Positions 36,580 to 48,525 of a stretch of DNA of 64,000 nucleotides are shown piece after piece. A program made the translations under genes and the position numbers. The notes beneath the pieces are model-generated. The model was not told the DNA's origin. It did not search any database and saw only the letters and a list, made by a program, of their open reading frames with translations. The stretch is taken from positions 491,001 to 555,000 of the forward strand of contig QJPP01001560.1 of assembly GCA_003996215.1 (NCBI GenBank), read 5' to 3'. Position 1 is the stretch's first letter, and each line of letters starts with the position of its first letter. This DNA is from Jaltomata sinuosa. Lineage: Eukaryota > Streptophyta > Magnoliopsida > Solanales > Solanaceae.

Positions 36580-39303
36580 TGTCACGACCCAAAATTGGGT
36601 TGTGATATCATATACTAAAATCCCCCGGTAGGCAAATCAACCCGAGAATATGAAAATACAACTAAGCATTTACATAAGGGAAGCAAAAGAGCAAACATAT
36701 TAAGACAGGGGCCAACAATATAGATATATACCAACCGTACAAAATATACAAAAATGGCCCTAGAGAGAGACCAAGAAGGACAAAATATATACAAAAACCA
36801 AGCATGTACCTAGTGTCGCTGGTACAAGAACACCTAAAGTAGATAAATAAGATATACAATATACACTATCTATCCAAAGTACAAAATATAGACATAAATA
36901 GCAGAAGGAAAGCAGTAAAGGTCTCCAAATTCCTGGGAGCTCACCCCTAACTGAACAACAGCTAGCCACGAATGAAAAGATGGTCACTGAGGGTGCCTTG
37001 TACTAGGTGCTGCATCAAAAATAGAAGCAAAGTGTAGTATAAGTTCCAAAAAATGGGGTGCTCAGTAGGAATCATAGGTCGACTGAGCTCAAAAAGATAA
37101 TATATATTATAAGATATAGAAAAGTAAGCTAGCTATAGTGATCCACCTAAATCTAGTAATCAACTAAAAAGAGACATAATCTAAAATATGGTGATGATAA
37201 TAATAATAAGGAAATCAGGAATGTAAAGCCGAATCAATCAACATATAATGCGGTGTAGCATGAGATCGATCTGATGCAGTATGCGGCCGATGCAACATGA
37301 GTCTAGAATCCTAGCATCAGACATGCAATACGCAAAAAAAAGTCTGGAATCCTAGCATCGTATATGCAATGAGTAAAAGTGCCCTCCACGGAATATAAAA
37401 TCATTAAAAAGGGAGGCATTTTAGCTTTTAAATTTGAAATCAACAGTACAAATCCTTTTAGAAGTTTGAGATGCGTAGTAATAGTGAAAAACCTCTTTTT
37501 AACTCAAAAACCAATAATTCTCTCTTAGAAAACGTAGTTGTGTGCCAAGTTCATGATAATAGGAGTGAATATATGCAGTATAACACCCAAGTAAATGCAG
37601 AAGAATACACAAAAGATAGGGAAAGGGTGCCTTCAAAACAAGGTACTTACCTGAAACTCCATCCATTCCAAAGCTATGACCTTAGGCCAACAGTTACATA
37701 ATTATGGTAGATATAAATGAAAGAAATGGAATTAAATATGAAAATAAACAAAAGCACCTACTCTAATTGTAAAACCTCCTTAAAATACACTAAGAGTTAA
37801 AGTCTAACCACAACAAAGCTACCAGCTCCGATGCTAAGTTTAAGAATGAATAAACCTACTCTATGGTCCCAAATATGGCCAATTTAAGGAACAAAAAGGA
37901 TTTAAGCCTAGTTCTATCATAAAACTTACCCTAAGGTGCAAGTAACTTATAAATATCAAATCTAACTAATCTAGGTCTAAAAGAAGGAAACTGTAACCTA
38001 CCTCGAGGCGGAACTGCTAGCAAAAATTATCAATCATGTGCCTTCCCCTTTTGAAGTGCCTCAAAATACTTCCACGCTATCACAAAAATAGACTAGGTGT
38101 CAAGACAAGAAGAATGACACCCATATTTCTATACAAAATTTTAAGATGAAAATCGGGTCGGAAATCGACCTTAGGGACCTGCATAACGAAACAGAGATTA
38201 AAATTCATAATAATTTTTGTAGTGGGTTTCTAAACCCATGCTCAAAATTTAAGCACAAACAAGACTCGTTTTGCAGACCAAAACAACCTAGAAAGACCTC
38301 TTGATCAAATGAATGGAATAAATGAAAGAGAAATGCAATTAAATAATGAAAAGGGAGCCGGGGAATTTGATGAACTTACATGGAATAGTTAGAGATGAAT
38401 TCTAGCTCCAATCTAGCTCTTGAAGCTCAACTTTCATGGAAAATTTCAAATAACTGAAGGAGAAACCAATGTTGGCAGCTTATATAGCTACCAAGGATCC
38501 TTCATCACGATCACAAGAGAACCCATGCGATCACAAAGAACACACTGGACAGACATCATGATCGCGACAGTCCAGCCACACAATTGCAAAGAACAATGAA
38601 CAAGATAGACCATTGCAATCGCGATGGTCTCCATAGCGATAATATTGAATAAGCTGGATCGGGTCCCAGTCGGCCTTCATCCTGATCATGATAAACCCCT
38701 TGCGATCGTGATAGTCAAAAATCTAGATGATCACAAATGTGATGGTCACCTCGCGGTCGTGATGACAAAATTTTCTGCAATATTACAGTAGATACCAATA
38801 AAGTTTCAAGGCTAAAAAGTCACCGGATGGACCCTTGGGTTTCATTAGGTACCCCGTGAACACAAACCAGATATGCTACCCTATCAGAAAAGGCATTCTC
38901 GACATAATGGAATTAACACAATTCCCAACCAAACTTAGTTTGATGAAAAGTGGGGCCCACGCCAAAAACTATGTTTTAGCCAAAAGAAACCCTATAGCAC
39001 AAAATGAGTTTGGAAGCCTTGTGACCCGAACCAAAGGTCCTTCTAGACCAATGTCAATGTTCTAGAGCTAACAGTGCTGGTGGAATTTCCATCTAAGGTC
39101 GTCTTTTCAAAATGTGGACCAAAGTCAATTCTTCTCGCTTTAAGCGTTTCAAAATAGGGAAATTGGCTAAAAACATAAAAAAAACTGCTTGGGAACCAAA
39201 CTATTAGTCCCAGCAAGTCATAAATGACCTATAGCCATTGTGGGAAAGCTTAAAATGCAGAGAAAGCACAAAAATCAAGAAAATGACCTATAGGGTCATT
39301 ACA
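36580..39303 (-). repeat. Element E 3' LTR
   Basis: 2724 bp. The coding strand runs from TGTAATGACCC (39303) to GGGTCGTGACA (36580). It carries an island of gatcgcgatgg and ttgcgatcg words at 38500-38780, followed by a TATATAAG box. The partner LTR is outside the window. Confidence 0.85.
38480..38486 (-). promoter_or_regulatory. TATA box in E LTR
   Basis: TATATAA on the coding strand, immediately downstream of the gatcgcgatgg word island, at a likely distance for a U3 promoter. Confidence 0.5.
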
Positions 39304-39805
39304 ACATCCACTACTAAAAGAACTTTCATCCTCAAAAATTAAATAAAAAAAGATACTTGAAGGCTCGACAAGGTGAGGATAGCGGGTCTTCTTGTTTGTC
39401 TTGATCTCCCCAGTATTATCCTTGACAAGATGATGCTACCGCTGAACTTTAATTGGCAGAATCTCCTTGGACCTTAATTTCCTAACCTACCTATCCAAAA
39501 TAGCAACTGGCTCCTCCTCAAAGGCTAGTAACTCATCAAACTGAATCGAATCCCACTAGAGCACATGCAATACATTCAGAACCTACTGCCTCATCATAGA
39601 AACCTGGAAAATGGGGTGAACAACTAAAAGAGCAAGAGGCAAGGCTAACTCATATGCTACCTTCCTAAAGCAATAAAGGATCGCAAATAGACCAATAAAT
39701 CTCAGACTGAGCTCACCCTTCCTCCAAAACCTCAGTATTCCCTTTAGGGGTGATACCCATAGGAATAATCGGTCACCAACCATGAACTCTAGCTCTATAA
39801 CACTT
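39304..39805 (-). pseudogene. Element E integrase C-terminus and chromodomain remnant
   Basis: The integrase C-terminal part is recognisable in 39583-39805 (ELEFMVGDRLFLWVSPLKGILRF and HPIFQVSMMRQ). The chromodomain at 39360-39580 is decayed and has no open frame. An AGGA hairpin at 39321-39340 lies by the polypurine region; on the transcribed strand all eight stem pairs are Watson-Crick or G-U. Confidence 0.75.
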
Positions 39806-41309
39806 TGATAGGTCATTAATCTACCAACTTATTGAGCCTTTAATCATGAAATATTGCTATGTTTTGATAAGATTTAGAGGTTCTTATGTCCTTTATTGTT
39901 ATGAATGCAAGTATTCTTGGTCAAAAGTAGAAAACAAGGAATTTGACCCAAAAGAGCTCAAAAGGAGTTGAAGTGTGAAGTTGATAAAGAGAGATAAAGA
40001 TTCTACCAAGAGGTGCGGCTGCGATGTAATTCACACAATGCTTGATGTGGTCCGCACCTCACTTTGCATGAATATCAGTGGAAGAAGAAGAATCTGCTAA
40101 GGGGTGCGATCGTCGTGCGACACACACATTGCTTGGTGCAGTTCACATACTACTTTGCACAACACCTGAAGTCCAAGCCAAGTTATTGGTCCACTAGGAT
40201 GGAGTTGTGCGATGTGCATAATGAGATGTGTGAAACACACGTTGTGACACTCAGCTCCCGAGGGGTGTTTTTGTATACTTTTAGGTGCCGATGTGGGAAC
40301 ATTCAAAAATCCAATTTAGGTATAGTTTTTCTTAGTTTTCAATAGTTTTTGAGTATTGAACAATTTTTCTCTCCCAAGGAAAGATAGAGGGTTTAACTCC
40401 ATTGCCTTCATCTTTAACCTTGGATGCACTATTTTTTGTATTATTGAGCTTGGATATTGGTTATTAGCTTCTTTAATGAAAGGAAAATTAAACTACCCAT
40501 TTGGTATCTTCTCTATATCCTTTACCAAGAGTGGCTAGTCTCCTTGTCTAGGGATGTGTTGATGATGGGTGTTTGAAATTGGGTGTGGGTCTTGTTTAGT
40601 TGTTCTTATAATTGCTAAGTTGATATGAGTCTAGTGAATTCTCCATGTTTTAACTCTAAAATTAATAGTTGCAAACATTAATTGAAATTACTTGATTGTG
40701 TTCTTGCTCGAGAAAGAGGTTCATAATTTTGGATGAGAATTCACTAGTGGGTACTTGGGATTTCCACATAGATTAAGGCTAGAAATAGTTCAATCGCTGG
40801 AAACACCCATTTAACAGTCTATGATATTAATAGTGTGACTTCTCCCAGCCTAAAATTGGTTGGTTGTTGTTAAAACCATGGTGCTTGAACAAAGACCATC
40901 GAAAAAATGATTGTTCTATTGAAAGATTGACACTAATAATTAAAATCAATGTTATACATGTCATTTAATGAGAACATGCATAATTAAGCGAGCACCTTAA
41001 CCCATGCTTAATTCCTATCTAAAACATACCCCTAGTCATCCTTTCTCTCGGTAAAAATCCATCTTTACTTTACGTCTTTAAGTTGAATTGCAAATTGTGA
41101 CAGATTTCTCAATTCCCTGATTTTCCCCCTTTTTACTTTTATTGTTGTTTGAACATTGACTCTATTGGTGATTGATATACGATAGTCTTATAGGAAACTC
41201 TATCATTTCTCAGTGGGATCGACCCCGACTCCCATCGAGAGTTATAAATTTTGTTTTTCTTAATGATCGCCTTCACCTTTATATGGAGAATGTTACTGGA
41301 GCATTATTA
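39806..41309 (+). repeat. Element D 5' LTR
   Basis: Begins TGATAGGTC and ends GCATTATTA, matching 46242-47706. An island of gtgcg, cgcac and gtgcgac words lies at 40005-40240. Confidence 0.87.
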
Positions 41310-41313
41310 AAAA

Positions 41314-41330
41314 TGGCATCGTTGCCAGGG
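41314..41330 (+). promoter_or_regulatory. Element D primer-binding site (tRNA-Asp type)
   Basis: TGGCATCGTTGCCAGGG, four bases after the LTR, is nearly complementary to the 3' end of plant tRNA-Asp, the usual primer of Athila-type elements. It differs from the tRNA-Met type of A, B and F. Confidence 0.75.
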
Positions 41331-41431
41331 AATTGGTTTTGAGTAGACTTTTTGATTGATGTTTCTCACTTTGTGAGTTGTGGTTTGCATTTTACTTCAT
41401 TTGTTATTTTTGTTTGTTGAACAGGCTGCCC

Positions 41432-42765
41432 ATGAGCGAGGTGGGAAATAATGAAATTGTTGAAGGACTTACATACGAGGCCCCTGAACCTAAAATTCAA
41501 GGAGAAGTAGGTGCAATCTGCCTACCGCCTATGATTGGGAACACGGTGTTCCATGTCACTAGTACCATGCTCTTCCACATACAAATAAAGGGGTTATCTG
41601 GAGTGCTACACATGAAGATGCCAATAGACACATCAAAAACTTCATCAAAATATGCCAACCCTTCATCTTCCAGATCATTCCGCAAGTGTCAATTCAGCTT
41701 CCCTTGTTTCCTTTCTCTATCATGGGAGAAGCGATGGCATGGTTAAAGGATCTTCCATAAGGCTCAATCACCATATGGAATGGTTTTGTCGAAGCATTTA
41801 CAGTGAGATTCTTCCCTTCCTGAAGAATGATGCTACTAAGGGATGATATCACCAACTTTTGCCAACTCCCGGATGAGCCTCTACATAAGGCATGACTGAG
41901 GTTTAAAAAGAAACTCGTGTTGTGTCCTAATCACGGATTGCCGGATAATGTCCTTCTAGAAAGCTTTTTATAGGGCTTTGAATTCAATGAATAAGTCTTT
42001 GTCCAATAACCTTGAGGATGGTACCTTTATGGATCAGCCATATGGTATTGCCTCAACTTTTCTAGAGAGGATGACCAAGATGAATCGTTCTTGGCACATG
42101 AGAGAGGCAGATGTTCCTACCATGGGAGTGACTACGTCTATCTGACAAATGAGATGCATCACAAGGATAAGGCAAGAGATGAAACTATGACTAAGATGAT
42201 GGTGCAAGTTGATTTGTTGGATAAGCACGTAATGAGAGTTGGAAATGTCAAGAGTGTGAATGCAGTGAGCGCTCCCTAGTTTAAAGCTAGTGATGTAGAA
42301 GTCTTTACCATTGTGGATGGGATGATTTGCTACTTGTCGGCGGGTTATTGGCCTGGGTACTACTTACTGAAGGATGAGAAACATGGTTGGAGAAAGGACA
42401 AAGAGAGAGATAGCAGTTGGAGGGATCAAGAAAAAAAAGGTCATTGGTATAATCACCAAAGTTCTAATCCCTATGTACCTCGAGATAAGGTCGATACCTT
42501 ATATCAACCCACCGTGGGCAACCCCAGTCATTCAAAAATGAAAGACATGTTTTCATTGGTCTTGAAGAAGGTGGAGAAAATGAATAGTAGGGTAAATGAG
42601 CTTAAGAGTGAGGTTTCAATGCTTCACCAAATTGTGAGATCATACTCATCGTCAATCAAGCATCTAGAGACGCAAGCATCTAGTGACACTATTGCAAATT
42701 CAAAAAATGATGGCCATGTCATGGATATTTCCACTAGGAGTGGAGGAGAGAGTGCTGAAGAATGA
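41432..42765 (+). pseudogene. Element D gag-like gene
   Basis: Starts at ATG 41432 (MSEVGNNEIVEGLTYEAPEP). After a frameshift near 41605 the capsid part reads NRHIKNFIKICQPFIFQIIP and GEAMAWLKDLP, typical of plant retrotransposon gag. The last part, open at 42313-42765, has HSKMKDMFSLVLKKVEKMNS, IVRSYSSSIKHLETQ and ends MDISTRSGG, the usual end of Athila-type gag. The zinc knuckle seems lost (CYLSAGYWPGYYL). Several stops. Confidence 0.72.
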
Positions 42766-43806
42766 GACTATGTCTTTTAGAAAGGGAAAGACAGGGCGCA
42801 ACCTAAAGAAACTATCAGTCACGAAAGTGGCAAGACTTCATTTTACAGTTGATGGCATGAGGGTCATCTATGACCGTGATAAGAAAAGAACCTTCAACAA
42901 GGAGCAGGGCATCAACTTCGTTGCAGTCGGGGAGGATCTACCTAATATCCACCAATAATTCACTGACCAAGAGTGGAAACCATTCCAAGATGTACTCAGA
43001 GGGTACTATGAGGAGGTAGTTTGGGAGTTTTTTGATGCCTTTCAAGCCACGCATGATTCTAAAGGCTACAAAGGGAATGTGGAGAGGTTCCCTAACTTGG
43101 ATTCGGTCATCATCCGGGGAAAGATAGTTCACATCATTCTAGCTGACATAAATTCAATTTATTGGGGTAACCCAATCGAGCCTGCACCTACACTTTTAGC
43201 TAAGTTGATTGCTAAACCAAAGCCATAAAAGGAGACTGCCCATATTCTTGCTCCTAACACTTCTATCTGGGCCACTATAGGGGGTGATATTCTGAGGAGG
43301 ACTATGTACTTCAAAGCCTGTCTGTGGTATGACCTTGTCATCATCCAATTATTTCCATCACAGAATAATCACAAGATAGTCCAGGATTGAGCCATTCTAT
43401 GTGCCGCTATTATGATGGGAGAAATGTCAACTTTGGGAAAATCATGGCTAGGGTAATAAGGAGAAAAGCGCGCAGGAGTGGTGATTCATTCCCCTTTCCG
43501 GTGCTCATTAAGATGCTTTGTGCTAAGGCCGCTATCCCCGACTTCAGTTGTGACAAGGTTACTTATGTTGTTGGTTTGATTTACTTGGACAAGAAAATAG
43601 ACAAGGATGCTTCTAGGTTTAACAGGAGCAAGTTGCAGCCCTCAGATGAGGTTGAGGTTGATAAGTTCGACGCTGAAGCAAATACTTCCTTTACTTCCCG
43701 GGAAGCCTCAGAAGCACCTACTCCATCAACTATTGCAACTAGAGGACCATTGACCAAGATTAGCCTCCAAGATATGGTTGAAAAGACCTACAATAAGAAT
43801 AGGTAG
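42766..43806 (+). pseudogene. PF20167-type plant transposon protein (element D)
   Basis: Read in several frames: FVAVGEDLPNIHQ, then FQDVLRGYYEEVVWEFFDAF, then NLDSVIIRGKIVHI and IYWGNPIEPAPTLLAKLI, then NVNFGKIMARVIRRKARRSG and FPVLIKMLCAKAAIPDFS. This is the PF20167 pattern, fuller than in C. Stops and at least two shifts. It follows gag directly; an autonomous element would have pol between them. Biochemical role is unknown. Confidence 0.66.
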
Positions 43807-43827
43807 TTAGCCGACTTAGCCATCTAG

Positions 43828-44070
43828 TTGCCCAGTTTAATTTACAAAGCTGTCAAGAAGGCAATTAAGGAAGTAGTGGAGAGTGTAAGCAAACTCTACA
43901 AGAGGGTAGACACCATTAAGGGGGTTGTAAAGGGGATCCAGAAGGATGTTGAGAAGGAAAAGGGGAAGGCAGATTTTAGTGTCATGCCCACATCGTGCCA
44001 TACTCTTGGTCCTTTTGATGACTTGCTTGTAGCTTATGATGATGATGAGGTGGAGCTGGATGATGATTAG
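43828..44070 (+). pseudogene. Coiled-coil and acidic-tail part of the D PF20167 protein
   Basis: 80 codons with heptad-like helical segments (IYKAVKKAIKEVVESVSKLYK, RVDTIKGVVKGIQKDVEKEK) and an acidic tail (DDLLVAYDDDEVELDDD). A single TAG at 43806 and one near 43825 separate it from the PF20167 part. The layout matches 9898-10344 in C. Confidence 0.55.
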
Positions 44071-46204
44071 AACCAAGAGATTTAGCAGGCGCTCAGAGAG
44101 TCAACACTCACTTCACACTGCTGAAAGGGTGGTGCAGGCACTAGTACAGAATCAACAAATGATGATGAGACGTAGTCCTCCCAGGGAGTTGTTGCTCCCA
44201 TTTCCTTAATACTTTGAGCTTAATGTATTTAGGGAAATGCTTATTTTCACAGGGGAGGTGGTGTTAATTTTTATTGCTTTTGGTTGCTCGTGTTAGGCTT
44301 TGATATATTTTATTGCCCTTGTCGAAACTTTCTTTTCCAGTTAGACAGTTAATTTGGCCCTTGTCGGGCATATTTTGGATGATTGTTACATTTCCCTTGT
44401 CGGTCCTTTTCTTTATTTTAGTTTTTTCATTAGTTCTTAACTTTACCCTCGCCGGGCTTGGTCTTACACAATCCCATTGTTTCACTACTTATGCTTTGAA
44501 CATGCGCTAGTGCCTATGCCGAGGCTTGTTTTCAATAGAATCATGAGTGCATAAATTTATAATCGCCTTGTTAATAGTAGATTAGCAATAAACTCCAAGG
44601 GATTTATTAATACCAGGGGTATTTCCCAAGGAGCAAAATATTTTCTTTTATTTTTCTTCTTTCTTTTTGTGTCAAACCGGGCTGGAGTTTCCCTATTATA
44701 GATTTAGAGGCGACTTTCTTAAGGAAAAATGTCAAGTTTAAGTATTAATTTTAGTTTGTGCTTTGCTTTTCCTAAAATAGACCCACCAAAAAAAATTCTT
44801 GGCAAGACATTTTTGAAAATTGAGGAAAGAGCAAAAATGAATTTTTAAGAAAACATTCTCCTCTCATGACTTGCACACTCTTGGTTTGGCTTGATTGATT
44901 CACAAATGAGTGTGTTATGAACTTGTAATAGCTTTTCAAAAGTAATTTGTCCTAATTGCTTTTGAGACTAATATGGAAATTTCTTATGATGTGATCCCTT
45001 GTGTGGTGAGGCTATCCGTTGATTCTTGTGCATGTGTGTCATCTAGAACTTGCACCAAATGTGATTCAAGGCCAAATTCTAGATTTAAACAAGCTTGGAA
45101 GATGATCCTAGGCCATTTTTGAATAGCCACTTCACCCAAATAACTTTCGTTGACATTATCCTTAATGAACCTCTTTGAGCTAGTGACCTTTCTTTGGCAC
45201 CTTGACCCTTTTTGGAACTTTTATTCTTGCACCCATCCTCCCTAGTGGCTTGAAAGTTAAACATAGGATAAAAACCTAAGTTTGGGAGGGAAATTGAAAT
45301 GATAACATAGGAAAATGCCTAAGTTTGGGGGTGTATGTACTCAATTTGGAGAAGAAAAGGAATGTACTTCAAGTGCAAGGTAGCACCTTATGTGGAATTG
45401 AATATTTCTCCAAAAGACCAAATGCAATGAGCAAAATAATTTGAAAAATAATTGGTGCTACCAAGTGAAGGTGATACAAGTAGATTTAATGATCAAGTTA
45501 AAGGGAAAATATTGGGTTGTGTGAAGGAGAAATAAAGTGAAGTCAAAGTTAAAAAATTTGAGGGGTGTTCAAAACAAGAACAAAGAGCATTAGGGAGGTT
45601 TAGTCACTTGAGCCAAATGCAATCCTCACCTTAGACCTAGCCAACATAGTAACACACAACTCCTTTGTGATTCCGAAGTTGATCACTCTACATTATTGGT
45701 GATTTACATGAAGGGCAAGCCTATGGTTCGACAAGTGGGAACTTGAACCTCCTTGAGTGTGTGAGAGTCTCTTCAGTTCTCTTATAATCCCTTGTATTAT
45801 GAATTGCATGATTGTGAGTGGTATTCTTTCTTTTGGTGAGTTGCATCAGGCACTCAAATTGAAACATAAAGTCTCTATTTCAGTTTAGAGGAATGAATGA
45901 GACAAGTTGTGTGGTAAAACTTGAGGCAAACCTTGATGGTCCATGCCAATGAAATGAGAAGCTTAATCTTGTTTTGAATGGCAAATTCTCCTATTTTTGA
46001 GTGAGAAATGAAGTCCTTTTGATGAATGTTTTGCAATGATCAATTTCCTTGAGAATGTGGTGGTCCAAATTGAGATAAGCATTGTAGTTGAGTCTTTTGT
46101 TTGAGTCTTTTTATTTGATATTTTTCGTAGTTTTTAGGATAGATTAATCTTGTGTGCCTTGATTGAGTTTTAGAGCATAATTCATTCCTTACCTTGTGAG
46201 TATC
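44071..46204 (+). other. Element D 3' untranslated region
   Basis: AT-rich, no supported gene. Phrases such as ggataaaaacctaagtttgg and gcctatggttcgacaag resemble the equivalent region of C. Near 44320-44470 the word cttgtcg/cttgccg and variants (cccttgtcg, ccctcgccgg) recur four times, about 50 bp apart. Confidence 0.6.
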
Positions 46205-46241
46205 TTGCTTGAGGACAAGCAATAGTTCAAATTTGGGGGTT
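46205..46241 (+). promoter_or_regulatory. Element D AGGA hairpin and polypurine tract
   Basis: TTGCTTG (46205-46211), AGGA, CAAGCAA (46216-46222) form a perfect 7-bp stem with AGGA loop. AAATTTGGGGGT follows and abuts the LTR start TGATAGG at 46242. Confidence 0.75.
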
Positions 46242-47706
46242 TGATAGGTCGATAATTCACCAACTTATTGAGCCTTTAATCATGAATTATTGTTATGTTT
46301 TGATAATATTTAGAGGTTCTTATGTCCTTTATTGATATGAATGCAAGTACTCTTGGTCAAAAGTAGAAAACAAGGAACTGGACCCAAAAGTGCTCAAAAG
46401 GAGTTAAAGTGTCAAGTTGATCAAAAGAGATGAAGATTCTGCCGAGAGGTGCAGCTGATTCAGTACGCACCTCCATCTACATGAAGATCAATAAAAGAAA
46501 AAGAAACTGCTAAGGGGTACAGCTGCCGTGTGACATGCACAATGCTCGGTGCAGTCCGCACCTCACTTTGCACAAGACCAATGTTCAAGCTAAGTCATTG
46601 GTCCCCTAAGACGGAGATGTGCGACACACATAATTAAATGTGCTAAATGCATATCATGGTGTACAGCTCTCGAGGGGCATTTTTTACCACTTTTAGGTGA
46701 CGATTTGGGAACATTCTAAAACCCTATTTAGGCATAGTTTTGAATAGGTTTTGAGTAATAAACAAGTTTTCTCTCCCAACGAAAGATAGAGGGTTTCACT
46801 CCATTCCCTTCATATTCAACCTGGGATTCACCAGTTTTTATATTATTGAGCTTGGATATTAGTTATTAGCTTCATTAATGAAAGGGAAATTGAACTACCC
46901 ATTTGGTATCTTCTCTATTTCGTTTACTATGAGAGGCTAGTCTCCTTGTCTAGGGGTGTGTTGATGATGGCTGTTTGAAATTAGTTATGGGTCTTTTTTT
47001 ATTATTCTTATAATTGCTAAATTGATATGGGTCTAGTGAATTCTCAATGTTTTAACTCTAAGATTAATTATTGCAAACATTGATTGAAATTACTTGATTA
47101 TGTTCTTGCTTGAGAAAGAGGTTCATAATTTCGAATGATAATTTACTAGTGGGTACTTAGGATTTCCACCTAGATTGAGGCTACAAATAGTTCAATCACC
47201 AAAAACACCCAGTTAAGAGTCTAAGCTAGAAATAGTGTGACTTTTCCAAGCCTAAAATTTGTTGGTTGTTGTTGAAAGCATCGTGCTTGAATAATGACCA
47301 TCAGAAATATGATTGTTAGATCAAAATATTGTCATTCATAATTAAAACCAATGATATCCATGTTGTTTAATGAGAATTTGCATAATGAAGGGATTACCTT
47401 AAACCATGCTTAACTCCCATCGAAAACATACCCCTAGTCATCCTTTTTGTTAATACAAATCCCTATTTACTTTACGTCATTAAGTTTTACAAATTGTGAT
47501 AGATTTTCCAATTCACTGATTTCCCCCCTTTTTACTTTTATTGTTGTTTGAACATTGACTTTGTTGGTGATTTATATACGATAATATTATAGGCAACTCT
47601 AACATTTCTCTGTGGGATCGACCCCAACTTTTGTCAAGATTATAAATTTTGTTTTGCTTAACAATAGCCTCACCTCAGTATGGAGAGTGTTACTTGATCG
47701 TTATCA
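46242..47706 (+). repeat. Element D 3' LTR
   Basis: 1465 bp, TGATAGGTCG to GTTATCA. It matches 39806-41309, with an island at 46435-46630. The flank from 47707 is element E integrase on the minus strand. Confidence 0.86.
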
Positions 47707-48525
47707 TCCTCCAATTAGCATAACTCTTTTGACTACTCTAGGTAGTATGAAGTGTTTTCTGAATAACCCAAACTCTATCAATGGACTCACGAAGCAAGTC
47801 AGTACCCCATGATCTAGCCTCAAAGGCATCAAACTAACCCACAAGAGACCTAAATCGCATACTATACAATGCCTCAAAAGGAGCCATCTGAATAATTGAG
47901 TGGTAGCTTTTATCATACGCAAACTCTGACAAGGCTAAGAACTGGTCCCACTGTCCCCCAAAATTGATAACACAAGCCTGCAACATATCATCAAGAAGTT
48001 GAATAGTACGCTCCAACTAACCATCAGTCTAAGAGTGAAAAATAGAGTTAACCTAAACTTGGGTACCCAACTCTCTATGAATAAACCTCCAGAAACACGA
48101 AGTAAACAGAGAACCACGATCAGAAATAATAGAAATAGGCACCCAATGCAAACAGAAAATCTCACGGATGTAGATCTGAGGCAGCCTCTCGGAACTGTAA
48201 GAAGTCTGAACTGGAAGAAAGTGAACATACTTTGTCAATCTATCAATGATCACCCATATAGCATAAAACCTCCACAATGTACATGGCAATCCTACCATGA
48301 AGTCCATTGCTATTAGCTCCTATTTCAACTCTAGAATAGGTAGCCTCTGAGTCAAACCACCTAGTCGTTGGTGCTCGTACTTCACCTGCTGATAGTTCAA
48401 GCACCTAGACACCAGATCTGAGATATATCACTTAATCCTACACTTCTAGTAGTGTTTCCTCAAGTCATGATACATCATAGCTGCCCCAGGATGAATGGAA
48501 TACCTAGAACAATGAGCCTCCTCAT
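47707..48525 (-). pseudogene. Element E integrase core
   Basis: Two open pieces. 48053-48307 has MDFMVGLPCTLWRFYAIWVI and ISIISDRGSLFTSCFW (two catalytic Asp). 47834-48016 has MERTIQLLDDMLQACVINFG (catalytic Glu). They are joined through a frameshift near 48030. Upstream to 48525 is the zinc-finger region (YSIHPGAAMMYHDL), which is cut there by F and continues at 59102. Confidence 0.83.
48521..48525. repeat. Left target-site duplication of F
   Basis: ctcat, paired with ctcca at 59102-59106. Taking out F restores the integrase zinc-finger segment of E. Confidence 0.55.

Larger units (their letters stand above)
39806..47706 (+). mobile_element. Element D: non-autonomous Athila-like element without pol
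   Basis: Both LTRs (1504 and 1465 bp), a tRNA-Asp-type primer site, a gag-like gene, a PF20167-type ORF, a long untranslated 3' region and a GGGGG tract are present. No protease, RT, RNase H or integrase is visible between gag and the PF20167 region. It lies inside E's integrase C-terminus. The LTRs differ at about 14 of the first 170 positions. A clean target duplication could not be seen (cactt against tcctc). Confidence 0.82.

Noticed and set aside
39801..47711. Target-site duplication for D
   Set aside because: Flanks cactt and tcctc do not match convincingly, and alignment to E is ambiguous there.
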